A stretch of DNA of 64,000 nt from Bythopirellula polymerisocia (GCF_007860015.1 NZ_SJPS01000001.1:124001-188000); one strand, 5' to 3'; positions 1 to 9,672 are shown, counted from the first letter of the stretch. The notes: a model not told the origin generated them from the sequence alone. Made by a program: numbers and translations.

Positions 1-307
1 CCGTGTGAGAAACTTCGTACTGATCAGGCCTAGAACAGATTGGTTGGTAGCCCAGCGACCAAATCGAGCCCGATTCGAGATCGCGGAGATAAAAGAAATA
101 ACCCAGGGCATCACAAGTTGGATCCGCACGCCAGCGAGTAACGGCATGCGACCCCGTGAACTGAATGAATCCTGTGCCTGATACGGTAGTTAGAGATGTG
201 AGTTGCTGGTTGGTCAGAACATGGAGGGCTGGAGGGGATTGATCGAGTGAGTTCAGGCTATAGTGGACAACTGGGCCGGTATCAGACATTAAGGTCTTAG
301 AATTCAT
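1..307 (-). CDS. GH94/GT36-type glycan phosphorylase, N-terminal fragment
   Basis: This is the first ~102 codons of a gene that continues beyond the left edge. The translated N-terminus has a run reading YFFYLRDLESGSIWS, followed by a YEVSH motif. That spacing is typical of the N-terminal beta-sandwich domain of glycoside hydrolase family 94 proteins (cellobiose or cyclic beta-1,2-glucan phosphorylase-like, formerly GT36). Such enzymes phosphorolyse beta-glucosidic bonds, but the catalytic domain is outside the window, so substrate cannot be judged. I chose the ATG at 307 because an AAGGG lies about 10 bases before it; an in-frame ATG at 289 has no visible ribosome binding site. Family call fairly sure, specificity unknown. 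Confidence 0.6.
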   Translation of the reverse strand, partial: MNSKTLMSDTGPVVHYSLNSLDQSPPALHVLTNQQLTSLTTVSGTGFIQFTGSHAVTRWRADPTCDALGYFFYLRDLESGSIWSLGYQPICSRPDQYEVSHT

Positions 308-648
308 TCGTGCCAACCCTTTGGGCGGGTCTAACGACCCATCTCTCTCAACGCCCTAGATGGATGTGAAGTGCTGCTTCAGCTTCCAGACCAATCGCGA
401 TGAAGAAAGTTATCCCGTCTAATTTATTATGCCCTGACAATAAGCCTAGAGTAGATTTGAAAAGCAGGTTATCACCACAAGAAACGCCCCATTGATTGAG
501 AGCGCTTTCATATTACTTTAACCTGCGATTGTAGGGTTTGTCCAGTGTTTTGCCCCTCGAATCTCCGAAGTTTTCAGAGTTTTGTCATTCGCACTTAATC
601 TGAGCGGTAAATCAATCTCCCCAGCTGTTTGCCATTTCGTGGCTGAAA

Positions 649-693
649 CGAAAAAGCCCCGGCACCTTCTTGCTAAGGCCCGGGGCTTTTTCG
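649..693. terminator. bidirectional rho-independent terminator
   Basis: Two perfect 14-base arms (CGAAAAAGCCCCGG and its complement) flank a 17-base loop. The arms contain an A5 run on the left and a T5 run on the right, so the hairpin reads as an intrinsic terminator on either strand. It lies 110 bases beyond the nrdJ stop and may end that leftward transcript. Confidence 0.75.
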
Positions 694-751
694 TTTTCAA
701 TGACAACTGCTCGCGGGCGTCGTTGCCCTCGCCTCCTGCTACGAGCAGCTT

Positions 752-784
752 GTTACCCGCTAGTCGGACTGACTAGCGGGTAAC
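752..784. repeat. perfect 14-bp inverted repeat after nrdJ
   Basis: GTTACCCGCTAGTC at 752-765 is repeated in inverse at 771-784 around a 5-base loop, 20 bases beyond the nrdJ stop. There is no T tract, so it may stabilise the mRNA 3' end or act with the downstream terminator. Function is inferred from position only. Confidence 0.7.
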
Positions 785-804
785 TTCTTGCGACTTGCAA
801 CTCC

Positions 805-3800
805 CTAGCTGCACCCCATGCTGTTGCCACAGTTGTGGCATAGGTAGCAGTTGCCGTTCCGCACTGTGATCATGCCGCAGCCATCACAGGAGGGAGCGTC
901 GGCTTGGAAACCAGCAAACTGGTCGTTGCGATCAATGTCCTCACCAAGCTCCATTAGAGAATCGGCTGGTTCCAGGAGGTATTTGCCGAAGCCATTTGTG
1001 GTGGCTGGTGCATGGTGACCATTGGTTTCCACTTTTCCGTTTTCGCCTTTTCCCTTGGCCACCGTCTGCCCGTCAGCCTTCCTGGCGACGGGCTTGGTCT
1101 CGCCGGGCGAGTCGTCCCCCGAGGGTGCCGAACTGGCTTGCTCCTTCTTCGCCGACGCTTCGAGAGTCGCCTCCTTGTAGCCAGAGAGGAACGTAATACC
1201 CAACCAGCGGAAAATATAGTCAATGAGACTCTTGGCGATGCGGATGTCCGGGTTCTTGGTGTAACCCTGGGGCTCGAACCGCATGTGCGAAAACTTGCGG
1301 ACATAGTCTTCAAGCGGCACGCCATATTGCATGCTCATCGAAACACTGGTGCCAAAGGCATCCATGAGGCCGCCGATAGTCGAACCTTCTTTGGCCATCG
1401 TGATGAACAACTCACCGGGACGACCATCCTCGAACAGACCCACGGTGATGTAGCCCTCGTGGCCCGAGATGCTGAACTTGTGGGTGAGGGCTTGCCGGGT
1501 ATCGGGGAGCCGCTTGCGATGGGGTTTGCCCACAAGCGCTGCTTCCTTGTCCTTGGCCTTATCTGCCTCGGTACCCGTGTTGAGTGGCTGACTTTCCTTC
1601 GATCCATCGCGGTAGATTGCCAGCGCCTTGAGGCCCAGTTTCCAACCATCAATGTACGCCTTGGCGATATCCTCGGTCGTCGTGTTCCGTGGCATATTGA
1701 CCGTTTTCGAGATTGCACCCGAAAGAAACGGTTGAGCAGCGGCCATCATAGTAATGTGAGCCGGCCAACGAATGCTGCGGGTACCGTTGCGAGCTGTGAA
1801 AGCACAATCGAACACGCTCAAGTGCTCGGGCTCCAAGTCGGCAGCCCCTTCGATCGTGTCTTCGCGATCGATGTACGCCAGAATTGACTCGATAGCAGGC
1901 TGGTCGTAGCCCAAAGTTTTCAACGCCAATGGCACGGTCTGATTTACGATCTTCAGCATTCCACCGCCGGCCAATTGCTTGTACTTCACCAGGGCGATGT
2001 CCGGCTCAATGCCGGTCGTGTCGCAATCCATCATGAAGCTGATTGTGCCAGTGGGTGCGAGCACGGTGGCCTGGGCATTGCGGAAGCCGTGAACCTTACC
2101 AGCGGCCAACACGTCGTCCCATCGCTTGCGGGCGGCATCGACCAGATAGTCGGGGCACTCGCTGTTGATCTCGTCTACCGCATCGCGGTGCATCTGCATC
2201 ACGCGGCCCATCGGTTCGGCGTTGGGTTCATATTCATCAAAGGTGCCAACCGCCTCGGCCAGTTCGGCACTGGTGAGATTGGCCGAACCGTGCAGCAGTG
2301 CGGTAACCGCCCCGCACACTCCGCGGCCGGCATCGCTGTCGTAAGCCACGCCGTTGGACATCAGGAAGCTGCCGAGATTCGAATACCCAAGACCCAGTGG
2401 CCGGAACAGATGGCTGTTCCGGGCGATGTCGCGCGTCGGATAGCTGGCGTGATCGACCAGAATTTCCTGAGCGATGAAATACACCCGGCAAGCCGCTTGG
2501 AATCGCTCTACATCGAACTTACCATCCGGCTGGCGGAACTTCATCAGATTGATGCTCGACAGGTTGCAGGCTGTGTCGTCGAGGAACATGTACTCGCTGC
2601 AGGGATTGCTGGCGTTGATACGGCCACTGTTGGGGCAGGTGTGCCAGTTGTTGATCGTCGTGTCATATTGCACGCCGGGATCGCCGCAGTGCCAAGCACA
2701 GTCTGCCATCCGGTTGATCACGTCGCGGGCATTGTAGGTCGGGCCGGCTTGCTTCGGATTGGTCACCCAACGGGTGGTCCAGTCTTGATTCTTCTCGACG
2801 GCTTGCATGAAATCGTCGGTGACGCGGACCGAGAGGTTCGCATTCTGGAACATGATCGAGCTGTAGGCTTCGCCATTGAAGTTAGACTCGTAGCCACCCT
2901 TCTCGATCAGCACGCGGGCCTTTTGTTCTTCCTTCCACTTGCACTCGATGAATTCCATCACGTCGGGATGCCAGACCTTGATCGACTGCATCTTGGCAGC
3001 ACGGCGGGTCTTGCCACCACTTTTAACCACTGCAGCGATCTGGTCGTAGACACGCATAAAGGAAAGCGGGCCGCTGGGATGTCCGCCGCCGGAAAGTTTC
3101 TCACGATGCGAACGTAGCGTGCTCAGATCGGTACCCGTGCCACTGCCGAACTTGAAGAGCATGGCTTCGCTGCGGGCGAGTTCCATGATGTCTTCCATGT
3201 TGTCCTGCACATGCTGAATGAAGCAGGCCGAACCTTGCGGATACTCGTACGGATTCTCGGGTTGCACGACTTCGCGTGTGACTGGATCCCAGCGCCAATT
3301 GCACTTGTCCCCGACGACACCGTATTGGTGGTAAAGTCCCACATTGAACCACACGGGCGAATTGAACGCACCATGCTGATGCAAGCAGAGCCAGGCCAAG
3401 TCGCGGTAAAATCGCTCGCCATCGGCGGGGCTGGCAAAGTAGCCATCCTCTAATCCCCAATCGGCAATCGTGCGGGCGACGCGGTGGACTAGTTGGCGGA
3501 CACTGTATTCCCGCTCGTCCGTGCCGACTTCGCCGTAGAAGTATTTGCTGCAGATCACGTTGGTAGCTAACTGCGACCAGAACGAGGGGACTTCGCAGTT
3601 GGTTTGCTCGAACAGAACTTCGCCGTTCTCACCCTTGATGGCCGCCGAGCGGACTTCCCAGTTCACCGTATCAAACGGGTCGGCCACCTCGGTGGGGCAG
3701 AAGGTCGCATCGATTTTCAATCGGCCATGAAATTGCTTAGCCGTTTTAGCATCGGCCACATGAGACCCATTGGCAGCCATACGTTCAGCCTTTGTCTTAT

Positions 3801-3843
3801 CTTTAGCTTGAAGACGAGTAGATCCGAGTTCAACTGTAGCCAC
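805..3843 (-). CDS. nrdJ: adenosylcobalamin-dependent (class II) ribonucleotide reductase
   Basis: Reduces ribonucleotides to deoxyribonucleotides with a B12-derived radical, independent of oxygen; cytoplasmic. The 1012-residue product has the reductase barrel motifs NPCSE (about residues 413-417) and TACNLSSINL, the loop PTGTIS followed by DCDTTGIEPD, and a C-terminal Zn-ribbon-like tail with CDGCG, CYLCHNCG and a final GCS, presumably the redox-shuttle cysteines. The start is placed at the GTG at 3843 because a perfect AGGAGG lies 7 bases before it; a longer frame opening with TTG at 3894 has no such site and would add 17 unlikely residues. An NrdR-like box lies ~220 bases upstream. No second reductase subunit is adjacent, as expected for class II. 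Confidence 0.93.
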   Translation of the reverse strand: MATVELGSTRLQAKDKTKAERMAANGSHVADAKTAKQFHGRLKIDATFCPTEVADPFDTVNWEVRSAAIKGENGEVLFEQTNCEVPSFWSQLATNVICSKYFYGEVGTDEREYSVRQLVHRVARTIADWGLEDGYFASPADGERFYRDLAWLCLHQHGAFNSPVWFNVGLYHQYGVVGDKCNWRWDPVTREVVQPENPYEYPQGSACFIQHVQDNMEDIMELARSEAMLFKFGSGTGTDLSTLRSHREKLSGGGHPSGPLSFMRVYDQIAAVVKSGGKTRRAAKMQSIKVWHPDVMEFIECKWKEEQKARVLIEKGGYESNFNGEAYSSIMFQNANLSVRVTDDFMQAVEKNQDWTTRWVTNPKQAGPTYNARDVINRMADCAWHCGDPGVQYDTTINNWHTCPNSGRINASNPCSEYMFLDDTACNLSSINLMKFRQPDGKFDVERFQAACRVYFIAQEILVDHASYPTRDIARNSHLFRPLGLGYSNLGSFLMSNGVAYDSDAGRGVCGAVTALLHGSANLTSAELAEAVGTFDEYEPNAEPMGRVMQMHRDAVDEINSECPDYLVDAARKRWDDVLAAGKVHGFRNAQATVLAPTGTISFMMDCDTTGIEPDIALVKYKQLAGGGMLKIVNQTVPLALKTLGYDQPAIESILAYIDREDTIEGAADLEPEHLSVFDCAFTARNGTRSIRWPAHITMMAAAQPFLSGAISKTVNMPRNTTTEDIAKAYIDGWKLGLKALAIYRDGSKESQPLNTGTEADKAKDKEAALVGKPHRKRLPDTRQALTHKFSISGHEGYITVGLFEDGRPGELFITMAKEGSTIGGLMDAFGTSVSMSMQYGVPLEDYVRKFSHMRFEPQGYTKNPDIRIAKSLIDYIFRWLGITFLSGYKEATLEASAKKEQASSAPSGDDSPGETKPVARKADGQTVAKGKGENGKVETNGHHAPATTNGFGKYLLEPADSLMELGEDIDRNDQFAGFQADAPSCDGCGMITVRNGNCYLCHNCGNSMGCS

Positions 3844-4456
3844 GGCGAAACCTCCTGTTTGTGTGTTAGAAAAAGGGGTATCCATACCAATCAATCAGTG
3901 TACATTCATACACCAAAGCCACAAGAGGGATCGGTCCGCCTCACCGGTTCCCTCCAATGAATTCTCCGCCGAACAAACCACAAGGGCGAGCGGCGTCCTA
4001 CCAGATTTTGCGTCTCTTATGGGATTGACTCGACAGAATCGAGTGGAAAATTCAGGCAAATCACTATATGTAGTATAGCGGATACCCATCAACTACACCA
4101 CATACAGCTTTGAGGGAGACGATCATACACCTCGCCAGCAGTTCGTCAACCGGATTTTGTACTTTTTGTAACCTGCTATCACACAACAGGTTGTGACAAT
4201 TGTGAAGTGCTAGCAAAGAACTGGTTCAGGAATTGTTAAGAAAACGAACGCCAATATGGCCGGTTGCAGGACAATTTCCAAGTCCGGTAGTCAACAGCGC
4301 ATTACCCGTGAACCACGACGCGGAATGCCCCTCTACGGAAAACGCGAGTCGTCGTCAGAGCGGAGCTCGAGCTATGTCAGATTGCGTTAGATTCTTGCCA
4401 GACCAACAAGATGACGTCGTTTATGCTCTCGGTCATGCTAGATTTTGTGACACTCG
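3844..4456. other. intergenic region between nrdJ and czcA
   Basis: This ~610-base stretch must hold the nrdJ promoter (leftward) and the 3' end of the czcA transcript. Apart from the NrdR-like box at 4061-4076 I see no clear terminator. The B12-box core (GCCACTG on the coding strand) expected of a cobalamin riboswitch is absent. No gene is supported here. Confidence 0.5.
4061..4076. promoter_or_regulatory. candidate NrdR box upstream of nrdJ
   Basis: TCACTATATGTAGTAT matches about 13 of 16 positions of the near-palindromic NrdR consensus (ACACWATATATWGTGT). NrdR is the ATP-cone repressor of ribonucleotide reductase genes and usually binds two boxes about three helical turns apart. A second, much weaker candidate sits near 4095-4110 at a spacing that is slightly long. 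Assignment rests on consensus similarity and on position before nrdJ. Confidence 0.45.
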
Positions 4457-7400
4457 CTAATCATCCAGAATTTCAAATCCCGGGTGAGCCGCGAATTTCG
4501 CGTATACCGACGGGATAACAAGGCATGTCAGCAGCGTGCTAGTAATGAGGCCGCCGATCACCACGGTTGCCAATGGGCGCTGGATTTCTGCTCCGTCGCT
4601 TGTCGAAAGTGCCATGGGCAGAAAGCCCAAGCTGGCGACCATGGCCGTCATGAGGACGGGGCGGAGGCGGTCGTTCGCTGCTAAAAGGGCAGAAGTCTTC
4701 GGGTCGTAACCTGCTTTGCGATGGTTTTCCGCATCACTGACCCAAACCAATCCATTGAGCACGGCGACTCCAAAGAGGGCGATAAAACCGACACCCGCCG
4801 CGATGCTAAATGGCATGCCGCGCAGCATGAGTGCAAAAATACCGCCACTGGCGGCCATCGGTACGCAGAGGAAGATCAAGGATGCCAATCGCGCCGATCG
4901 AAAGGTGGTATGAAGTAAGAGTAAAATGACCAACAGCACGATGGGTGTGATCAAGATCAAGCGCTTGCTGGCCGACTGCAGATTCTCAAAATCGCCTCCC
5001 CATTTCAATTCGTAGTTGGGTGGCATCACGACCTTGGCCTGCACTGCACGTTTGGCTTCCGCCACGAAGGTGGCTACATCGCGGCCACGGACGTTTGCTG
5101 AAACGAACGTGCGCCTTCGTCCGTTTTCGTGTTCCACGGTAGGGGGTGTTTGTTCCAGACGGATGTCGGCGAGTTCGTCGAGCGGTACGGGTTTTCCCCC
5201 TGCTTCGGCTACCGGCAATTGGGCGAGCATCTCGACATTATTCCGCCAATTCTCCGGCAGGCGGACGCGTATGGGGAACCGTGCGCGGCCTGTGAGTACT
5301 TCCCCCACGGGATGTCCTCCGACAGCAGCGACGACGTCCATCACCTCTCTCGCGTCGATGCCGTAGTGGGCAAGTGACTCGCGTCGTGGCTCGATAGTCA
5401 ACGTTGCCAGCGTTGACTGTATGTCGGCTTTGACGTCGGCGGCACCAGGGATCTCTCGGAGCACGCGCTCGATCTCCTTGGACTTCTTCGCCAAGGTGTC
5501 GAGATCGTCACCGTAGATCAGTATGGCGACGTCGGCCTTCACTCCTGCGACCAATTCGTCGACGCGCATTTCGATGGGCTGCGTAAATCCGAAAGCGACT
5601 GCAGGAACATGGAGTGTGAGAACGGCTTCCATTTCCGCGATCAGTTCTTCTCGCGTTTTCGGTTTCGGCCACTGGTCGGGAGGATTCAGCATGACCCACA
5701 CGTCTGACTGGTGCACGCCCATGACGTCGTTAGCAATCTCGGGACGGCCAGTCTTGGTGAATACGGTCTTTATTTCGGGAAATTCGAGGAGGTAGGTTTC
5801 GATCAGCTTGGCCATAGATTCGGCCCCTTCCAAAGACGCACTGGGCAAACGGACCGCTTCCACGAGTAGATCCCCTTCGTTCAAACGAGGCATGAATTCA
5901 GCTCCCAGATTGAGGGCGATGGGGATGCTGATTGCGAAGACGCAGAGTGCAATTGTGGCGGTAGCCAGGGGCGTTTCGACTGCCAGGCGCACCAGGGGGA
6001 GATAAGCCTTTTTGAGCAACCTCAAGAACCAGACTTCTGTTTCTTGGGGTTTCTTTGGCAGAAACAATGACGCCAGGGCCGGCATCAAAGTCATCGACAA
6101 AACGAGAGAACCGAGCAAGGCAAAGAGGACGGTTAACGCCATTGGGCGGAAGAGTTTGCCTTCGGTTCCTTCCAGAAGCAGCACAGGGACATAGACAACT
6201 GCAATGATCAGTTCGCCAAACATAGTGGGTCCTCGAACTTCAATCGCGGCGTCTCGAATGGTTGCCAAACGGCTTTTCCCTTCGTGGTTGTGCGCAAGGC
6301 GGCGGACGCAGTTTTCGACCATGATCACTGAGGAATCGACAATAAGACCAAAGTCGATGGCTCCAAGACTCATCAAGCTAGCCGAGATGCCGAAAGCGAG
6401 CATCAAGTTGGAGGCAAACAGCATCGAAAGAGGAATCGCGCAGGCTACAATCAAGCCAGCTCTCAGACTTCCCAACATGAAGAGCAGTACGACCGCGACG
6501 AAGAGGCCCCCTTCAACCAGATTCCTGGTCACCGTTTTGAGGGTTCGTCCGATTAGGTCTTCGCGATCGTAAATGACTTCTAGCTCGATGTCGCTGGGCA
6601 AGGTTGTGCGAATCTCGTCAAGTCGCTCCTTCACTCGGGCAACGACAGTGCGCGAGTTTTCGCCGATCCGCATCATCACCATGGCGGTCACTGCTTCGCC
6701 GCGACCATCTCGACTCACGGCACCTTGACGGGGCATCGGGGCAATGGTCACATCAGCAACATCTGCCAACAACAGTGGCGACCCCCCTTCACCACGACGC
6801 AGCACAATGTTGCGCAAGTCATCTTCTCCCTTGAGGAGTGCCTGCCCACGAATAAACCGTTGTTCATCGTGATGCACTACATAGCCGCCACCTGCATTAA
6901 CATTACTCGCTTCGAGACGCTCGTAGAGTTCGTTAAGAGTAAGATCGTAGGCCATGAGCTGATTGGGGTCGGGTCGGATCTCGTACGTTTTAAAGAACCC
7001 CCCCATCGTGTTGATCTCGGTTACGCCCTTGACCTCGCGTAGTCGAGGCGCAAAGTCCCACTCTAGCATCGTGCGCAGCTCCATTGGCGAACGGCTTTCG
7101 CTGCGGACTTCGAATTGAAGAATCTCACCGAGTGCCGTGGTCATGGGTCCAAGCTCGGGTGGGCCGTAACCGGCGGGGATTTGCGTGGCGGCCTGAGCGA
7201 GGCGCTGGCTTACTTGCTGATTGGCGAAGTAAACGTCTGTCCCATCGACGAACACAATCGTGATGACCGAGAGGCCGAACTTGGAGACGCTGCGAACTTC
7301 GTCGACATTTGGCAGGCCCCCCATGGCCCATTCGATCGGATAGGTGACTTGCCGTTCGACCTCTACCGGAGGTAATGAACCCGCTTCGGTGATGACGGTG

Positions 7401-7540
7401 ACCTGAGTGTTGGTCAGGTCGGGCACGGCGTCGATGGGCAGCATTAGCGCGCTACGCACACCTGCACCCGCGACGAATAGTGCCAGCACGATAACCAGGA
7501 GGCGATTTTCCAGGGAAAACTCAATAAGACGTTTGAGCAT
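4457..7540 (-). CDS. czcA: heavy-metal efflux RND transporter (CzcA/CusA family)
   Basis: Inner-membrane proton/metal antiporter of 1027 residues, full length for the family. An N-terminal transmembrane segment is followed by a porter domain, a membrane block with the HME-RND signature DFGLIVDSSVIMVEN (the acidic residues needed for proton relay are present), a second porter domain with QPIEMRVDELVAG, and a second membrane block. That wording is closer to CzcA (Co/Zn/Cd/Ni) than to CusA (Cu/Ag), but substrate is inferred. GGGGAGGAA precedes the ATG. It starts 3 bases after the stop of czcB, so the two are one operon. No outer-membrane factor gene is next to it, so the channel must come from elsewhere. 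Confidence 0.9.
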   Translation of the reverse strand: MLKRLIEFSLENRLLVIVLALFVAGAGVRSALMLPIDAVPDLTNTQVTVITEAGSLPPVEVERQVTYPIEWAMGGLPNVDEVRSVSKFGLSVITIVFVDGTDVYFANQQVSQRLAQAATQIPAGYGPPELGPMTTALGEILQFEVRSESRSPMELRTMLEWDFAPRLREVKGVTEINTMGGFFKTYEIRPDPNQLMAYDLTLNELYERLEASNVNAGGGYVVHHDEQRFIRGQALLKGEDDLRNIVLRRGEGGSPLLLADVADVTIAPMPRQGAVSRDGRGEAVTAMVMMRIGENSRTVVARVKERLDEIRTTLPSDIELEVIYDREDLIGRTLKTVTRNLVEGGLFVAVVLLFMLGSLRAGLIVACAIPLSMLFASNLMLAFGISASLMSLGAIDFGLIVDSSVIMVENCVRRLAHNHEGKSRLATIRDAAIEVRGPTMFGELIIAVVYVPVLLLEGTEGKLFRPMALTVLFALLGSLVLSMTLMPALASLFLPKKPQETEVWFLRLLKKAYLPLVRLAVETPLATATIALCVFAISIPIALNLGAEFMPRLNEGDLLVEAVRLPSASLEGAESMAKLIETYLLEFPEIKTVFTKTGRPEIANDVMGVHQSDVWVMLNPPDQWPKPKTREELIAEMEAVLTLHVPAVAFGFTQPIEMRVDELVAGVKADVAILIYGDDLDTLAKKSKEIERVLREIPGAADVKADIQSTLATLTIEPRRESLAHYGIDAREVMDVVAAVGGHPVGEVLTGRARFPIRVRLPENWRNNVEMLAQLPVAEAGGKPVPLDELADIRLEQTPPTVEHENGRRRTFVSANVRGRDVATFVAEAKRAVQAKVVMPPNYELKWGGDFENLQSASKRLILITPIVLLVILLLLHTTFRSARLASLIFLCVPMAASGGIFALMLRGMPFSIAAGVGFIALFGVAVLNGLVWVSDAENHRKAGYDPKTSALLAANDRLRPVLMTAMVASLGFLPMALSTSDGAEIQRPLATVVIGGLITSTLLTCLVIPSVYAKFAAHPGFEILDD

Positions 7541-7543
7541 GGG

Positions 7544-8992
7544 TTATTCCTCCCCTTCCAGTAGGAGTTCGCTCTTGAGAACGAAAGCGCCTGCGACAAC
7601 GACCTGTTGCCCTTCCGTGAGACCGGCAAGAATCTCGACCAGATCGCCTGATCGCGAGCCGATTTCGACCTTAATCGGGCGATAGCCACCGTTCTCCTCG
7701 ACGAAGACGCTCTGTTCGCCTCCCAGATCGATGACTGCAGAGTCGTGCACGACAAGCGAATCAGGGATATTGCCAATGGGCACTTCGACCCGTGCAAACA
7801 ATCCTGGGCGATATTTGCCCGAGTTGTTGTAGATCGTTGCTACGATCGGGATGGCGCCCGAAGCAGGATCCACTTCGCGGCCCACGAAATAGATCGTCGC
7901 CGAGAGTCGTTCGTCCTCTGTGGCCGGCGTAGTGACTGTAACTGGATCCCCCGCTTGAACTTGAATCGCACTCCAGTCGCGATTTCGGACGTCTGCTATT
8001 ACCCAGAGCTGCGAGGTATCGGCGACGGTGAACAGTTCGCTTCCTGCGCTGACTCTTTCGGTCTTTGAATAGATCTTGCGTTCCACAGTGCCACTAATAG
8101 GGGAGCGTACTGCGAGTCGCGCGAGATCCGTCTCCTTTGAATTAGCGACAGGGGTCAATTCGAGTCTCTGGTTCGTACCAAGTAGCGTGACGAGTTGTTG
8201 ACGTGCAACAATCAGACTTCGCTCCGCGGCTTGTTCTGCGGCTTCTGCCTGCTTATAGGCCTGGTGTGTTTCGAAGAGTGATTGATCCAGAGCGGCCTCG
8301 ATTTCAGCACGGGCTTGTTGCAACTCGCTTTGGCGTTCGTGGTGGACTCGGCCGCTCAGAGCCCCGGAGTCGCGGACGCTGCTGGCCGATTGGGCGAGAC
8401 GCGTTGCCAGGATGGCTTTGCTATATTTGGTGAGCAGTTTGCCGCCATAACTACCCAAGGTGGCCTCGCTGAGTTGTTCCTCGATACTTTCGATCGGTTC
8501 ACCCTTCTCGATGGAAGCAGCAAGATTCTCCACGCCATGGTAGATTCTTAAGTGACGATCGCGGGCGGTTTTTGCCAACTGGTGTTCGGCGGTTCGTGTG
8601 AGCACTTCACTCCGTGCAGCCCCTACTGCAGGGCTCCGTAGCACAGCAATAGTTTGGCCGGTTGTCACGATGTCACCCGGTTTAACGAGGACCTCTTCCA
8701 GAACGCCATCCGTTGCCGCTCGCACGGCGACATGTCGCGTTTCGTCGTAGGCGAAGCGAGCTGGTAGCGTGCGCAGCAAAGGGAGATTTTCGCGCCTGAC
8801 TGCTTGCGCCCTAATTCCAGCGGCAACCTGCTTTTCTTGCGACAGGCGAACGATAGGAATCGTCTCGGCAGGCAAGAGTTCTTCGGGAGGCTCGCTCTCC
8901 GCTAGGACAGGCCAAAACTGACGGAGCAGCCATGCTGTAATGAGGACGGCACTGAGTACAACCAAGCCGCTGAGTAATTTCGTGCGATTCAT
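7544..8992 (-). CDS. czcB: RND efflux periplasmic adaptor (membrane fusion protein)
   Basis: A 482-residue HlyD/CzcB-type adaptor that would link the CzcA pump to an outer-membrane channel. The N-terminus is one uncleaved or signal-like hydrophobic segment. Next come a lipoyl/barrel-sandwich half (motifs around VLVKPGDIVTTGQTIAVLRSP), a long Gln/Ala/Glu-rich alpha-helical hairpin, the second lipoyl half with VRSPISGTVE, and beta-barrel and membrane-proximal domains ending in LTEGQQVVVAGAFVLKSEL. It is transcribed leftward immediately ahead of czcA. A His-rich small gene lies about 100 bases upstream and probably heads the transcript. Family sure; metal specificity not readable. Confidence 0.9.
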   Translation of the reverse strand: MNRTKLLSGLVVLSAVLITAWLLRQFWPVLAESEPPEELLPAETIPIVRLSQEKQVAAGIRAQAVRRENLPLLRTLPARFAYDETRHVAVRAATDGVLEEVLVKPGDIVTTGQTIAVLRSPAVGAARSEVLTRTAEHQLAKTARDRHLRIYHGVENLAASIEKGEPIESIEEQLSEATLGSYGGKLLTKYSKAILATRLAQSASSVRDSGALSGRVHHERQSELQQARAEIEAALDQSLFETHQAYKQAEAAEQAAERSLIVARQQLVTLLGTNQRLELTPVANSKETDLARLAVRSPISGTVERKIYSKTERVSAGSELFTVADTSQLWVIADVRNRDWSAIQVQAGDPVTVTTPATEDERLSATIYFVGREVDPASGAIPIVATIYNNSGKYRPGLFARVEVPIGNIPDSLVVHDSAVIDLGGEQSVFVEENGGYRPIKVEIGSRSGDLVEILAGLTEGQQVVVAGAFVLKSELLLEGEE

Positions 8993-9098
8993 CGTAATTG
9001 CTTGTGTGGAGTGGATTCGTCATGGCAAGCGAACAACTTGCCAATGAAATGAGAGAGTTCGAGCGAACATCACTCGAAACTGTCATAACGAAACACAC

Positions 9099-9584
9099 TT
9101 AGCAGCGCACCACACAGAGCAGTGCGCACGCGCGCACCGATGGCCGGAGAGAGGAGAATGGCTGGGACTGGCCAAGAGTCCCAAAGGCTGGTGACCTTAT
9201 TCGAGCAGCAAGATCACAGTATGTAAGCAGTGTATGAGAAAGCAGATTGACAGGAAGTTTCTCCCCGCCAACGAGCATGGAACCGCTGGCAGCCAGACAG
9301 ACGATGCTTGTTTCCGGGGGATTGGAGCCGTCATTCGACCCCTCTTCCTGACTCAATTCTCGAGGAGATAAGAAGTGCCAATGCAGTTCGTCTTCTACTG
9401 GCATCGAGGAATTATGCCGAGAGCCAACATGCTCTGCCAAGGTGGCTAGAGATTCAAAGCCGTCATGGCTGTGCAGCATCGGCAGAGGTAATTGCAGAAG
9501 CGAAATGCACGTAACCAAAGACGCCGCGAACCTGCCGCAGATCACCTGAGTGTCCAGAGGGTAATGAGATCTTCGTCGCCGCAC
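9099..9584 (-). CDS. small His-containing exported protein ahead of czcBA
   Basis: Product of ~161 residues (from a GTG start) or ~148 residues (from a second GTG at 9545). A hydrophobic N-terminal segment ending near LPLPM is followed by a histidine-bearing stretch with LHSHDG, EHVGSRHN and ELHWHFL, then a Ser/Leu-rich C-terminal half. I recall similar unnamed proteins beside metal-efflux operons in other planctomycetes, but I cannot name the family. The histidines and position suggest periplasmic metal binding or sensing; this is inference. No ribosome binding site settles the start. It is separated from czcB by ~100 bases on the same strand. Confidence 0.5.
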   Translation of the reverse strand: MRRRRSHYPLDTQVICGRFAASLVTCISLLQLPLPMLHSHDGFESLATLAEHVGSRHNSSMPVEDELHWHFLSPRELSQEEGSNDGSNPPETSIVCLAASGSMLVGGEKLPVNLLSHTLLTYCDLAARIRSPAFGTLGQSQPFSSLRPSVRACALLCVVRC

Positions 9585-9635
9585 TATTGGTTCCGATTGA
9601 TGCTTGAATCACGAAAAAAGCACTAGTCTTAGAAA

Positions 9636-9672
9636 GCCACACATTGTGGCCTATTCTATACTCGTCATGACG
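9636..9672. promoter_or_regulatory. palindromic sites upstream of the czc operon
   Basis: GCCAC-acatt-GTGGC (9636-9650) and the perfect palindrome CGTCATGACG (9663-9672) lie 50-90 bases before the His-rich gene that heads the czcBA operon. Either could bind a metal-responsive dimeric regulator; no regulator gene is adjacent. Confidence 0.3.

Larger units (their letters stand above)
308..804. other. intergenic region with two hairpins
   Basis: No convincing gene is seen between the GH94-type start and the nrdJ stop. The stretch holds the terminator-like hairpin at 649-693 and the perfect inverted repeat at 752-784, listed separately. Short open frames on both strands overlap the hairpins and lack ribosome binding sites. 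Confidence 0.6.

Noticed and set aside
1975..3117. Plus-strand open frame opposite nrdJ
   Set aside because: Shadow of nrdJ; no ribosome site or recognisable domain.
3844..4232. Cobalamin riboswitch expected before a B12-dependent enzyme
   Set aside because: The B12-box core is not present on the coding strand in this stretch.
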